The position numbers were made by a program, and so were the translations under genes. DNA of 64,000 bases from Saccharibacillus brassicae (GTDB lineage: Bacteria > Bacillota > Bacilli > Paenibacillales > Paenibacillaceae). The stretch spans positions 4,342,501 through 4,406,500 of the forward strand of contig NZ_CP041217.1 in NCBI RefSeq assembly GCF_006542275.1. The letters run 5' to 3'. Under the pieces are notes generated by a model, which was given only the letters and a program-made list of their open reading frames with translations, had not been told where the DNA came from and made no database searches. Position 1 is the first letter of the stretch. The number at the start of each line of letters is the position of its first letter. Shown here one piece after another: positions 1-8,587 of the stretch.

Positions 1-191
1 TCTGGACACCGCTTATTCCGTCGACCTATCCGGCGGACGAGGTAGCCGAGTTCGGCGGGAATCAGCCGCTCGGCCGCGTCGGACAGCCGTCCGATCTCGG
101 ACCGGCTTACGTCTATCTCGCTTCGGCGGATTCGTCTTACGTGAGCGGCCAGATCCTCCACGTAAACGGCGGCGAAGTCATCGGGAGTTAA
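1..191 (+). CDS. SDR family oxidoreductase, C-terminal part (5' end outside window)
   Basis: The frame is open from base 3 to the TAA at 189-191 and encodes the last 62 residues of a short-chain dehydrogenase. It includes the conserved SDR tail (PLGRVGQPSDLGPAYVYLAS, then SGQILHVNGGEV) that packs against the NAD(P) site. The tail is closely similar, residue by residue, to the end of the next gene, so the two are tandem paralogues of the YdaD/YhdF stress-type SDR group. The catalytic half lies outside the window, so the substrate cannot be inferred. Confidence 0.9.
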   Translation, partial: WTPLIPSTYPADEVAEFGGNQPLGRVGQPSDLGPAYVYLASADSSYVSGQILHVNGGEVIGS

Positions 192-217
192 AATATTTAC
201 CTATTTTGGGTGAAACT

Positions 218-244
218 GTTTTGTCTTTTGCCGACGGTGGTAAG
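218..244 (+). promoter_or_regulatory. possible SigB-type promoter of the second SDR gene
   Basis: GTTTTG (218-223) and GTGGTAAG (237-244) are separated by 13 bp. They loosely resemble the SigB consensus GTTTAA-N12-15-GGGTAT. The homologous SDR of Bacillus subtilis, YdaD, is a general-stress protein, which motivates the call. The -10 match is imperfect. Confidence 0.25.
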
Positions 245-298
245 TATGAGACGGAAGCTGAAGACAGCCTAAGACCTACGCGAAGGGAGTTTTCGACA

Positions 299-1180
299 AT
301 GCCAACCAACGAACAGAAATCCAACGAGACAAAGCCGCAAAGTCCGCCTGCCCAACAGCTTGAGGGACACGGTTCGGAATCGGACATGACGCCAACACCG
401 GAGTATATCTCTCCGACTTATAAAGCCGCGGGCAAGCTCGAAGGCATGACCGCGATCGTGACCGGGGGAGACAGCGGGATCGGACGCGCCGTCGCCGTCC
501 ATTACGCCCGCGAAGGCGCCGACGTCGCCGTACTGTATTTCAGCGAACACGGAGACGCGGAAGAAACGAAGCGCCTCGTCGAAGCGGAAGGCCGCGAATG
601 CCTGCTGCTCGTCGGCGATCTCGGCGACGAAGCGTTCTCGCAGGAAGCGGTCAAGCGCGTAATCGAGAAGTTCGGCAAGCTCGATATCGTCGTCAACAAC
701 GCGGGCGAGCAGCATCCGCAGGAATCGTTGACCGACATTACGGCGGATCAGCTGGAGCGGACGTTCCGCACGAACATCTTCGGTATGTTCTTCCTGACCA
801 AAGCGGCGCTGCCGCACCTGAAGGAAGGCAGCTCGGTCATCAACACGACGTCGATCACCGCGTACCGCGGCAGCCCGCAGCTGCTGGACTACTCTTCGAC
901 CAAAGGCGCGATCGTGAGCTTCACCCGCTCGCTGTCCATGAACCTGGCGGAGCAGAAGATCCGGGTCAACGGCGTGGCGCCGGGTCCGATCTGGACGCCG
1001 CTCATCCCGTCGACGTTCCCGGAAGAGAAAGTCGAATCGTTCGGCGAATCGCAGCCGCTTGGCCGGATGGGTCAGCCTTCGGAGCTCGGACCGGCTTATG
1101 TGTACCTCGCTTCGTCCGACGCCTCGTACGTCAGCGGCCAGATCATTCACGTAAACGGCGGCGAAGTCGTCAACGGGTAA
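299..1180 (+). CDS. SDR family oxidoreductase (general-stress YdaD/YhdF-like)
   Basis: The product has 293 residues. It is a predicted NAD(P)-dependent short-chain dehydrogenase: the glycine-rich TGGDSGIGRA motif, NNAG, the catalytic Ser (NTTSIT) and YSSTK are all present. A hydrophilic N-terminal extension of about 50 residues is typical of the 'extended' stress SDRs such as YdaD. The ATG at 299 is preceded by AAGGGAG at a good distance; an upstream in-frame ATG at 206 has no ribosome binding site. It lies 107 bp after a tandem paralogue and ends at a shared bidirectional terminator. The substrate is unknown. Confidence 0.93.
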   Translation: MPTNEQKSNETKPQSPPAQQLEGHGSESDMTPTPEYISPTYKAAGKLEGMTAIVTGGDSGIGRAVAVHYAREGADVAVLYFSEHGDAEETKRLVEAEGRECLLLVGDLGDEAFSQEAVKRVIEKFGKLDIVVNNAGEQHPQESLTDITADQLERTFRTNIFGMFFLTKAALPHLKEGSSVINTTSITAYRGSPQLLDYSSTKGAIVSFTRSLSMNLAEQKIRVNGVAPGPIWTPLIPSTFPEEKVESFGESQPLGRMGQPSELGPAYVYLASSDASYVSGQIIHVNGGEVVNG

Positions 1181-1199
1181 GGCGATCCCGCTCCGGCGT

Positions 1200-1265
1200 A
1201 CGCTCGCGCGAATGAATAAATGAATGAACGCACGAATCCATACACGAATCAATAAATGAACGAAG
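1200..1265. repeat. degenerate GAATAAAT-type short repeats
   Basis: Several loose copies of GAATNAAT or ACGAAT-like 8-mers follow one another in the SDR 3' region. They look like slippage-derived microsatellite sequence with no clear function. Confidence 0.5.
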
Positions 1266-1310
1266 CTCAAACAGAACGAAAAGAAGCCCGAACCCAATAG
1301 GCAACGGCAA

Positions 1311-1355
1311 AAAAACGTCCCGGTTTTGCGCATGCGCGCGAAGCCGGGACGTTTT
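1311..1355. terminator. bidirectional intrinsic terminator between SDR and YfbR-like genes
   Basis: The stem AACGTCCCGG (1314-1323) pairs with CCGGGACGTT (1344-1353). An A-run lies on the left and a T-run on the right, so it can serve both convergent genes. Confidence 0.85.
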
Positions 1356-1385
1356 GGGTGTGCCGCACACACAGAATCGCGGCGT

Positions 1386-2018
1386 TTAGCGAATCTCGGG
1401 CCGATCGGCCTGTTCGCCCATCTGCGTGGACAGCTCGTCGAGCGTCATCTCGAACGCCGGAGCGAGGTGCTTGAGGAAGTATTCGACTTCCGGCATGGCC
1501 GATTCGGCCAGCTTCTCTTCGGTCTGCTGCTTGGCTACCGCGAACTCGCGGTTGCCGGCCGCGACTTCCCACGCGCACTTGAGATACGCGTCGATCCGGT
1601 CGGCCGCTTTGACGTAGGCATGCAGCTGCTTGTCTTCCTCGCTCGGTTCGGTCGTGCCGATCAGCGCGGCGTAGACCGGCTGAAGCGGTTCGGGCGCCAT
1701 ATCGGTCAAGCGCTGCGCGCCCATCTGTTCGATCAGGCGGAAATTGTTCAGCAGCGTCTCGTTATGATGTTTGACGGGAGTCGGAATATCGCCGGTGAAC
1801 ACTTCCGGCGCGTCGTGGAACAGGGCAAGCGTCGCGGCGCGGTCGGCGTTGAGCGACTTGCCGTACAGTTCGTTGCCGATCGTGCACAGCAGATGCGACA
1901 GCAGGGCCACGTGATACGAATGCTCGGCGACGTTTTCGGTCATCGTGCTGCGCATGAGGCTCCAGCGTTTGATATGCTTCAGACGGTATAAATAAGCGGA
2001 GAACGGATAAGTGGTCAA
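1386..2018 (-). CDS. YfbR-like HD-domain 5'-deoxynucleotidase
   Basis: HD-superfamily phosphohydrolase of 210 residues, predicted to dephosphorylate 5'-deoxynucleoside monophosphates. With a TTG start at 2018, Arg18-Trp19, His33 and His68-Asp69 fall at the same numbers as the active-site residues of E. coli YfbR, and AAAGGG sits 8 nt upstream. A GTG three codons earlier (2027) is possible but abuts the ribosome binding site. FHDAPEVFTGDIPTPVK is the HD motif and YVKAADRIDAYLKC the distal metal-ligand segment. The gene is monocistronic and converges on the SDR gene. Confidence 0.9.
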   Translation of the reverse strand: MTTYPFSAYLYRLKHIKRWSLMRSTMTENVAEHSYHVALLSHLLCTIGNELYGKSLNADRAATLALFHDAPEVFTGDIPTPVKHHNETLLNNFRLIEQMGAQRLTDMAPEPLQPVYAALIGTTEPSEEDKQLHAYVKAADRIDAYLKCAWEVAAGNREFAVAKQQTEEKLAESAMPEVEYFLKHLAPAFEMTLDELSTQMGEQADRPEIR

Positions 2019-2165
2019 TGGAGGCACCCTTTCTTTTGCGCGGTCGGCGACTTTCGGCCGTTGGACTTTGTGGTAAGATGGGAAGACACGTTATCCATTA
2101 TAGCAAACCGGAAAGGAAGGAAAGCAAGTGGAAACTGCAGGATTCGAGCGCGAGGGCGTTCTTTT

Positions 2166-3140
2166 ATGAGAAAAAGGGCTCTTGCGTTCAGCAGTTGGGT
2201 AGACCGGGGCATGTTCTGGATTACGCCGCTGATGCTCGTTATGGGCCTGATTTTTTCCAAACCTTTTCTTCCGTTCGTTCCCGCCATTCCGTATCTGTTC
2301 GCGTATATCACGTTCGTGATGGGCGTCGGCTGCGGCCGGGAACATCTCAAGCATGTATTCGCGCGGCCGATGCCGATCATTCTGACGCTTGCGCTGAGCC
2401 ATCTGGTCGCGCCGCTTGCGGCGTTTGCGCTCGGAAGCGTGCTGTTCGGCGCCCATTCGCCGTATACGGTCGGACTCGTGCTGTTCACGATCATCCCGCT
2501 CGGCGTGTCGTCGGTGCTCTGGATCGAGCTGTCCGGCGGCAGTCTGGCGCTTGGACTTGCGATGGTGCTGCTCGATTCGGCGCTCAGCCCGATCGTCGTG
2601 CCGGGCTTGATCCAGCTCTTTTTCGGGACGGCGCTCTCTTTCGATACACTCGGCTTGATGCGCGACCTGCTGCTGATGGTCGTCGTGCCGACCGCGCTCG
2701 GCGTCGTCATCTACGAACGGTCCGGCGGCACGTTCAAACAAAAGGCCGGCCCGATTCTGCTGCCGATCTCCAAAGTTTTTTTCATGCTCGTCATTTTGCT
2801 GAACGCCGCCGGCATTGCGCCTTACGCGTACGAGCTGCGCGGCGATCTGGTGTCGGTCATTCCGGCGGTGCTGCTGCTCGTGGCGTTCGGCTACGTGCTC
2901 GGCTATTACGCGCCGCTGCTGCTGCGTCAGCGGACGCCCGAGCTGTCGATCACCGTCTCGTTCGCGGCCGGCATGCGCAATAACTCGCTCGGCCTCGTGC
3001 TTGCGCTCGGCTACTTCTCGCCGCAGGCCGCCGTGCCGGTCGTGCTCGCGATTCTCGTGCAGCAGCCGCTCGCGACGCTGCACCAATTCGTTTTACGCAA
3101 ATTCAAACCGTACCCGCTGAAGGAGAGCCTGCATTCATGA
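2166..3140 (+). CDS. BASS/SBF-family (bile acid:sodium symporter-like) transporter
   Basis: Integral membrane protein of 324 residues with about ten hydrophobic segments and the SBF-like fold signature (GVGCGREHL region, ALSHLVAPLAAF, SFAAGMRNNSLGL in the crossover helices). Members of this superfamily move organic anions with Na+, and distant relatives (ACR3) export arsenite; the substrate here is unknown. The ATG at 2166 has GAGGG upstream. The stop codon overlaps the phoR start by 4 nt (ATGA), so it is translationally coupled to a phosphate-type sensor kinase, an unusual partner. Confidence 0.85.
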   Translation: MRKRALAFSSWVDRGMFWITPLMLVMGLIFSKPFLPFVPAIPYLFAYITFVMGVGCGREHLKHVFARPMPIILTLALSHLVAPLAAFALGSVLFGAHSPYTVGLVLFTIIPLGVSSVLWIELSGGSLALGLAMVLLDSALSPIVVPGLIQLFFGTALSFDTLGLMRDLLLMVVVPTALGVVIYERSGGTFKQKAGPILLPISKVFFMLVILLNAAGIAPYAYELRGDLVSVIPAVLLLVAFGYVLGYYAPLLLRQRTPELSITVSFAAGMRNNSLGLVLALGYFSPQAAVPVVLAILVQQPLATLHQFVLRKFKPYPLKESLHS

Positions 3141-4939
3141 AACCGTTTCGTTCTCGCCTGACCCTGATTTTGCTGCTGCTTGTCGGCGTTTCGGTCTTGG
3201 CCGCCGGCTTGACGATGGCCAAAGTGTTCCGCGATTCCCATATCCACTCGCTGGAAGAATATATGGGGCGCGAGATTTCGCTGCTCGAAGACCTGCTCGA
3301 GCTGCCGGCCCTGCCGGAAGGAAGCGCCAGCACGCCCGCGATTTTCGAAGACGAAGCCCGGCGGCTGGCCCAGCTGACCGATTCGCGGGTCACTTTCGTG
3401 GACCGGGAAGGACGGGTCATCGGCGATTCGCAGAGCGATCCGTCTTCGATGGACAACCATCTGGACCGCGAAGAGATCCGCACATCGCGGCCGGACCGGC
3501 CGGGGCACTCGGTCCGCTACAGCGACACGCTCGGCCGCGACATGCTGTACGTGGCCGCTCCGATCGTCTCGGACGGCGGCTTCGACGGGTATATCCGGCT
3601 GTCCATGAGCCTTGCGATCGTCGAAGAAGGACTGCAGCGCGGCTGGATCATCATGGGCAGCGCGCTCGTCGTGCTGTTCCTGATCGCGGCGGCGGTCAGC
3701 TACCGGCTGGCCAAAGGGCTGACCCGCCCGATCGAACATATTATGGATACGGCGAACCGGATCTCGAAGCTCGATTACGACGCGAGGGTCGGTCCGATGC
3801 GCCGCGACGAGATCGGCCAGCTCGGCGCTTCGATCGACAACATGGCCGACAGCCTGCAGGCGCAGATGCTGACGATTCGCGACAACGAGAGTCTGCTGCA
3901 GAACGTGCTCGACAACATGACCGGCGGCATCATCATGGTCGACGAGCAGGAGAACATCGGCCTCGTCAACCGGCAGGCGCAGCGGATGCTGGGCATCCGG
4001 TCGGACCGCGTCGTCGGACGTCCTTATGTGGAGCTGAAACGGTTCTACGAGCTGACGCGCTTCATTGAAGAAGGATTGCAGCGCAAAGTGCGCATGCACG
4101 ACGAATTGACACTGTTCGTGCCGGAAGAACGGCTCATTACGCTCGACGGGGTGCCGATGACGGTGCGGGACAAGTCGTACCACGGCATGCTGTTCCTGTT
4201 CCAGGACATCTCCGATATTCGCCGGCTCGAACGGATGCGCAGCGAATTCGTCGCCAACGTGTCCCACGAGCTCAAGACGCCGGTCGCCGCCGTTCAGGGC
4301 TTTGCGGAGACGCTGCTGGCCGGCGGGGTCAAAGACGAAGAAACGGCGCGTTCGTTCCTCAAGATCATCTACGACGAGGGTGACCGGCTCAACCGGCTGA
4401 TCGGCGATATTCTCGATTTGTCCAAAATCGAATCCCGCCGCATCCAGCTCGATTACGCGCCGGTGCATGTGCTGACGCTGTTCGAATCGGTGAGCAAAGT
4501 GCTTGAGGGGGCGGCCGAACACAAGCGGATCGAGATTCGGCTCAACGTGCCGGAGGAGCTGTTCATCGAAGCGGACGAAGACCGGCTGCGGCAAATTTTT
4601 ATCAACCTGGTCGGCAACGGGGTGAGCTATACGCCGGAAGGCGGACGGATCGTCATCAAGGTCGAAGAGTTCGCGGACGGGGAATACGAAGACGAGCGGG
4701 TACGGTTCAGCATCGTGGACAACGGAATCGGCATTCCCAAAAAAGATCTGCCGCGCATTTTCGAACGGTTCTACCGGGTGGACAAAGCGCGTTCGAGAAG
4801 TTCGGGCGGAACGGGGCTCGGCCTGTCGATCGTCAAACATCTGGTCGAACTGCACCGCGGCTCGATCTCGGTCGAGAGCGAACTCGGCGTCGGCAGCACT
4901 TTTAGCGTCGAACTGCCGGTGCTTCAGGAAAATCCGTAA
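3137..4939 (+). CDS. phoR: PhoR/PnpS-type phosphate sensor histidine kinase
   Basis: 600 residues. TM1 is near residues 8-29, followed by an extracytoplasmic sensing region, TM2 near 170-193, HAMP, PAS (NVLDNMTGGIIMVDEQEN), a dimerisation domain with phospho-acceptor His377 in FVANVSHELKTPVAAV, and an ATPase domain with DNGIGIP and GGTGLGLSIVKHL. It should autophosphorylate under phosphate limitation and pass phosphate to PhoP, encoded 142 bp downstream. The order phoR-phoP is the reverse of B. subtilis. Assignment to phosphate rather than WalK-like sensing rests on the Pho boxes, pstB and phoU nearby. Confidence 0.88.
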   Translation: MKPFRSRLTLILLLLVGVSVLAAGLTMAKVFRDSHIHSLEEYMGREISLLEDLLELPALPEGSASTPAIFEDEARRLAQLTDSRVTFVDREGRVIGDSQSDPSSMDNHLDREEIRTSRPDRPGHSVRYSDTLGRDMLYVAAPIVSDGGFDGYIRLSMSLAIVEEGLQRGWIIMGSALVVLFLIAAAVSYRLAKGLTRPIEHIMDTANRISKLDYDARVGPMRRDEIGQLGASIDNMADSLQAQMLTIRDNESLLQNVLDNMTGGIIMVDEQENIGLVNRQAQRMLGIRSDRVVGRPYVELKRFYELTRFIEEGLQRKVRMHDELTLFVPEERLITLDGVPMTVRDKSYHGMLFLFQDISDIRRLERMRSEFVANVSHELKTPVAAVQGFAETLLAGGVKDEETARSFLKIIYDEGDRLNRLIGDILDLSKIESRRIQLDYAPVHVLTLFESVSKVLEGAAEHKRIEIRLNVPEELFIEADEDRLRQIFINLVGNGVSYTPEGGRIVIKVEEFADGEYEDERVRFSIVDNGIGIPKKDLPRIFERFYRVDKARSRSSGGTGLGLSIVKHLVELHRGSISVESELGVGSTFSVELPVLQENP

Positions 4940-4942
4940 TTT

Positions 4943-4974
4943 TTTACACAGCGTTAACAATGCCATGATATGCT
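4943..4974 (+). promoter_or_regulatory. Pho box and promoter in front of phoP
   Basis: TTTACA (4943-4948) and TTAACA (4954-4959) are PhoP half-sites exactly 11 bp apart. A -10-like TATGCT at 4969-4974 starts 15 bp after the last half-site, the same spacing seen in front of pstB. This gives phoP its own autoregulated promoter behind phoR. Confidence 0.7.
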
Positions 4975-5081
4975 GATGTAGGTCAAAAAAAGGCGGGGTA
5001 CAAATCTGTCGATTCATGCCGCAAGGCGACGCAGGCATTGGACACACACGCCGCAGGCAAATGAAATGGGGGATCGAGCCA

Positions 5082-5816
5082 ATGGCTAGGAAATTGCTCG
5101 TCATCGAAGACGAGCCTACGCTGTCCCGGTTGATTTCATACAATCTGTCCCAGGACGGTTACGAGGTCGTGCTCGAAGAACACGGCACGGGCGGATACGA
5201 ACGGGCACGCAAGGAAGCGTTCGATTTGATCCTGCTCGATTTGATGCTGCCCGGCATGAGCGGAATCGAGATTCTGGAGAAGCTGCGCACGTCCGGCGTC
5301 AAGACGCCGATCGTCATCTTGACCGCGAAGAACGCGGAAGAAGATATCGTGCTCGGGCTCAAGCTCGGCGCGGACGATTATATTACGAAACCGTTTGGCG
5401 TATCCGAGATGCTGGCTCGCGTAGGCGCGGTGATCCGGCGCACGTCGGGCGAAGAGACGGAATACGCGGCTCCGACCGCGTCCGAATCGAAGATCAGCCT
5501 CGGAGCGTTAACCATTTATCCGGATAAATACGAAGTGACGCTCGGTCAGCAGTCGATCAATCTGCGGCCCAAAGAATTCGAAGTGCTGCTGTATCTGGCA
5601 CGCAAGCCGGGCGTCGTCATGACGCGCGACGATCTGATGAACGCCGTATGGGGCTTCGACTACATCGGCGGTCAGCGCACCGTCGACGTCCACGTCAGCT
5701 CCCTGCGCAAGAAATTGGAACTCGATCCGGGTTCGGTGCATATCGACTCGATCCGGGGCGTCGGCTACAAGCTCGTCGTGGCCCAAGCCAAAGCGGACTC
5801 CAGATCTTCCCTTTAA
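5082..5816 (+). CDS. phoP: PhoP-type OmpR-family response regulator
   Basis: 244 residues. The receiver domain has acidic residues near 10-11, phospho-acceptor Asp53 ([10 protein letters not shown]) and the Lys of DDYITKPFG. It is followed by an acidic linker and an OmpR/PhoB winged helix with [17 protein letters not shown] and [22 protein letters not shown] lies 9 nt before the ATG. Paired with PhoR it should bind TTAACA-type direct repeats, which are present upstream of itself, the next gene and pstB. Its terminator hairpin overlaps the stop codon. Confidence 0.9.
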   Translation: MARKLLVIEDEPTLSRLISYNLSQDGYEVVLEEHGTGGYERARKEAFDLILLDLMLPGMSGIEILEKLRTSGVKTPIVILTAKNAEEDIVLGLKLGADDYITKPFGVSEMLARVGAVIRRTSGEETEYAAPTASESKISLGALTIYPDKYEVTLGQQSINLRPKEFEVLLYLARKPGVVMTRDDLMNAVWGFDYIGGQRTVDVHVSSLRKKLELDPGSVHIDSIRGVGYKLVVAQAKADSRSSL

Positions 5817-5839
5817 GGGAAGGTCGGAGTCTTTTTTTT
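5796..5839 (+). terminator. intrinsic terminator of phoP
   Basis: GACTCC..CTTCCC pairs with GGGAAG..GGAGTC around a TTTAA loop, followed by a run of T. The hairpin begins inside the last codons of phoP. Confidence 0.8.
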
Positions 5840-5846
5840 ATGTCTT

Positions 5847-5900
5847 TTTACCTAGTATTAACAGTGCGTTGACACGCGGGGAACGGCACGGGCATACAAT
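5847..5900 (+). promoter_or_regulatory. three-unit Pho box and promoter of the soluble chemoreceptor-like gene
   Basis: TTTACC (5847), TTAACA (5858) and TTGACA (5869) form three half-sites phased by 11 bp. A -10 TACAAT at 5895-5900 starts 26 bp after the last one, which is 15 + 11 and so in phase with the phoP and pstB promoters. Confidence 0.75.
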
Positions 5901-5931
5901 AGAAGAAAAAGCGACAGGGGGACAACCTTTC

Positions 5932-7689
5932 ATGCCGGGAGCGGGGACTTTGGAAAGGGAAGAGTTGGTTCAAAAGACTCAGTCTGAAAAGGAAGTCATG
6001 CAGGAAAACAAGGAATCGATCGGTCGGGCAGGGGCGCCCGCCGAACAAAGGTCCGGATTGGGCGACGATTTGGGCGCCGTTCCGGCTGCGCCTGCGGCGG
6101 GCGGCGAAGAGCGCAGGCCGGTAGAGGAGGCGGCGGACCATTCGCCGCAGCAGACGACGGCCGCAGCGGATACGCCGGTGGAGCAGACCGCGGTGCAGGA
6201 GCAGGCGCAGCCTGTGCCGGCTGCATTTGCGAAGGCTGCAAAGCCTGCAAAGGCACTACCGGCCGCAATCACTGCGCCGGTCGAGCGGCAGGCAAAGGCC
6301 GAGCCGGCCGCACGGAGTAAGGTTCAACCGTCGGTGCCGTCGCGGCCTGCCGAACCGCGGGCCGCCGTTTCTTCGCCGCGCGCCGAACCGGCCGCTGCCG
6401 CAGCTGCGCCGCGCCGCGAATCGCGGCCCGCGCTTCCCGCCGCCAAGCCCGCCGCCGAACTTCGGCGCCTGCCCGTTCCCGCGTCCCCGAAATCGGTTTC
6501 CGCGATTTCGCCCGCCGCAATTCCATCCGCGGCGGCATCTGCGCCGGCCCTGCCTACGCCCGCCGCGTCCACATCCGCCGCGCCCGTGCCGGCCCTGCCC
6601 ACGCCCGCAGTCGCCGCCGAGCCCGAGCTCAAGCTGGCCGATTACTCCCGGCCCGCGCCGATCATCGGGCCGGAGCTGACCTGCTTCGAAGCGCTGCAGG
6701 TGTTCAAGCGCGAACCCGGCGCTCCCTGCGTCGTCGTATGCTCGCCGGACGGACGGCCGACGCTGCTGTTGATGCGCGATGCGTTCTATCGCAAATTGAC
6801 GGGACGTTTCGCGCCGGAGCTGTTCTACGACCGTCCCGTCGCGCAGGCGGCCGGCATCGAGCCGCTGACGGCGGACTGCGGAACGCCGCCCGCGGAACTG
6901 ATCGATATCGCCCTGACGCGGGGCGACGAATCGTTCGCCGACTGCGTCGTGCTGACGCGCGAGGAACGCTGCGAAGGCGTGCTGACCGTGCGCGACCTGA
7001 TTCGCATGTCGCGCGACCTGCAGGAGCGCTCCGCGCGCGAGCGGCAGGAGCAGATTGCCGGCAGCCGCTTCGTGCTGGACGGCGTATCGGGGTCGCTGTC
7101 CGAGATCCACGCGGCGGCGGGCGGCGCCCTGAGCGAAGCGGCGCGCATGAACCGCCGCACGGAAGAAGGGCGCCGTGCGCTGTCCGAAGCGGGACAGGCG
7201 TTCGCCGAAGCGTCGGAAGCGATCGCCGGTCAGCGGGGAGCGATCGGCGACATGCTGGACTGCGCCCGGGAGATCGCGCAGGCGACCGGCTCGATCCGCG
7301 GCATCGCCGGCACGAGCTCGCTGCTGGCGCTGAACGCTTCGATCGAAGCGGCGCGCGCCGGAGAAGCCGGCCGGGGCTTCGCGGTCGTCGCCGGCGAAGT
7401 CCGGGCGCTGGCGGAATCGACCCGCCGGCTCTCGGACGAGATCGGCAGCCTGCTCGAGCGGATGAACGCGCTCAGTCTGGGCGCGGCGAGCGGCATGGAA
7501 GAAGCCGAGACGCGTATTCGCGGCGCGGCGGGCCGGATGGGAGCCGCGGACGACGAATTCCGCGAAGTGTCGGCATCGGCGCGCGGCTCCGAGGAAGGCG
7601 GCCGGTTTACGTTCGGATTGACGGAAAGCGCCCTGCGCGAAGTCGGGGCTGTTCGGCAGACGTTGGAAAGTTCGTTGGAGAGCCGGTAA
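5932..7689 (+). CDS. soluble methyl-accepting chemotaxis-like protein with CBS-like region, Pho-regulated
   Basis: 585 residues with no membrane segment. Residues 1 to about 225 are a Pro/Ala/Glu-rich, probably disordered segment. About 230-365 resembles a CBS pair ([20 protein letters not shown] and [19 protein letters not shown]). About 380-585 is a methyl-accepting signalling domain with the hairpin tip [20 protein letters not shown], although the usual ADQTN before the tip is AGTSS. AGGGGG lies 10 nt before the ATG. Placement between phoP and pstB behind a three-unit Pho box implies phosphate-starvation expression. Its role, chemotaxis or other signalling, cannot be told from sequence. 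Confidence 0.82.
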   Translation: MPGAGTLEREELVQKTQSEKEVMQENKESIGRAGAPAEQRSGLGDDLGAVPAAPAAGGEERRPVEEAADHSPQQTTAAADTPVEQTAVQEQAQPVPAAFAKAAKPAKALPAAITAPVERQAKAEPAARSKVQPSVPSRPAEPRAAVSSPRAEPAAAAAAPRRESRPALPAAKPAAELRRLPVPASPKSVSAISPAAIPSAAASAPALPTPAASTSAAPVPALPTPAVAAEPELKLADYSRPAPIIGPELTCFEALQVFKREPGAPCVVVCSPDGRPTLLLMRDAFYRKLTGRFAPELFYDRPVAQAAGIEPLTADCGTPPAELIDIALTRGDESFADCVVLTREERCEGVLTVRDLIRMSRDLQERSARERQEQIAGSRFVLDGVSGSLSEIHAAAGGALSEAARMNRRTEEGRRALSEAGQAFAEASEAIAGQRGAIGDMLDCAREIAQATGSIRGIAGTSSLLALNASIEAARAGEAGRGFAVVAGEVRALAESTRRLSDEIGSLLERMNALSLGAASGMEEAETRIRGAAGRMGAADDEFREVSASARGSEEGGRFTFGLTESALREVGAVRQTLESSLESR

Positions 7690-7718
7690 ATCGGGTTTTG
7701 AAGCATGTCTCGGTAAAT

Positions 7719-7772
7719 TTTACGCTGCGTTTACATTTCTTCTTAATGCCTTTAACATTCCGGCGATAAACT
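7719..7772 (+). promoter_or_regulatory. Pho boxes and promoter of pstB-phoU
   Basis: TTTACG (7719), TTTACA (7730), a degenerate TCTTAA (7741) and TTAACA (7752) are phased by exactly 11 bp. A -10-like TAAACT starts at 7767, 15 bp after the last unit. Confidence 0.78.
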
Positions 7773-7805
7773 GGCTTGAGGAGAACCGCGAAGGAGACTC
7801 AGAAG

Positions 7806-8561
7806 ATGCAACCCATTATTCGTACCGAAAACCTGGATCTGTATTACGAACAGTTTCATGCGCTCAAGAACGTCAACCTGGATATTCCCGAGAAAGCCGC
7901 GACTGCCTTCATCGGTCCGTCGGGCTGCGGCAAGTCTACGCTGCTCCGGACATTGAACCGAATGAACGACCAGATCGCGGGCACGCGAATCGAAGGGCTC
8001 GTATCGCTCGCGGGAGACGACATCTACGATAAAAACATGGAAGTGGAATCGCTGCGCAAACGCGTGGGCATGGTGTTCCAGCAGCCGAATCCTTTTCCCA
8101 AGTCGATTTACGAGAACGTCGCGTACGGCCCGCGCCTCAAAGGCATCCGCGGCAAGAAGGAACTGGACGAGATCGTCGAAGAAAGCCTCAAGCAGGCGGC
8201 GCTGTGGGACGAAGTGAAAGACCTGCAGAAGCATTCGGCTTTCGGGCTGTCCGGCGGTCAGCAGCAGCGCCTGTGCATCGCGCGCGCCCTTGCCGTCAAG
8301 CCCGACGTTCTGCTGATGGACGAATCGACGTCCGCGCTCGACCCGATCTCGACGGCGAAGATCGAAGAGCTGATCCGCGAAATCAAGCATCGCTACACGA
8401 TCGTTATGGTCACGCATAATATGCACCAGGCAGCACGTGTTTCCGACAAAACGGTCTTTTTCCTTAACGGCGAAGTCGTCGAAGCGGCGGAAACGAAAAC
8501 TTTATTTTCCACGCCGGAAGATTCACGCACGGAAGATTACATTTCCGGCCGGTTTGGTTAA
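7806..8561 (+). CDS. pstB: phosphate ABC transporter ATP-binding protein PstB
   Basis: 251-residue ABC ATPase that energises high-affinity phosphate import with PstSCA at the inner face of the membrane. It has Walker [10 protein letters not shown] (37-45), the PstB-diagnostic Q-loop [18 protein letters not shown], signature LSGGQQQR, Walker B VLLMDES and switch [18 protein letters not shown] lies 9 nt before the ATG at 7806. The gene pairs with phoU 26 bp downstream and has its own Pho boxes. pstS, pstC and pstA are not in the window, so this pstB-phoU unit is separated from the permease genes. Confidence 0.96.
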   Translation: MQPIIRTENLDLYYEQFHALKNVNLDIPEKAATAFIGPSGCGKSTLLRTLNRMNDQIAGTRIEGLVSLAGDDIYDKNMEVESLRKRVGMVFQQPNPFPKSIYENVAYGPRLKGIRGKKELDEIVEESLKQAALWDEVKDLQKHSAFGLSGGQQQRLCIARALAVKPDVLLMDESTSALDPISTAKIEELIREIKHRYTIVMVTHNMHQAARVSDKTVFFLNGEVVEAAETKTLFSTPEDSRTEDYISGRFG

Positions 8562-8587
8562 TCAACAATAAAGGAGGTCGTTTCGAT

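Noticed and set aside
1-1180. Recent tandem duplication of the two SDR genes
   Set aside because: The tails align well at protein level but the DNA differs at many synonymous and some non-synonymous positions, so the duplication is old.
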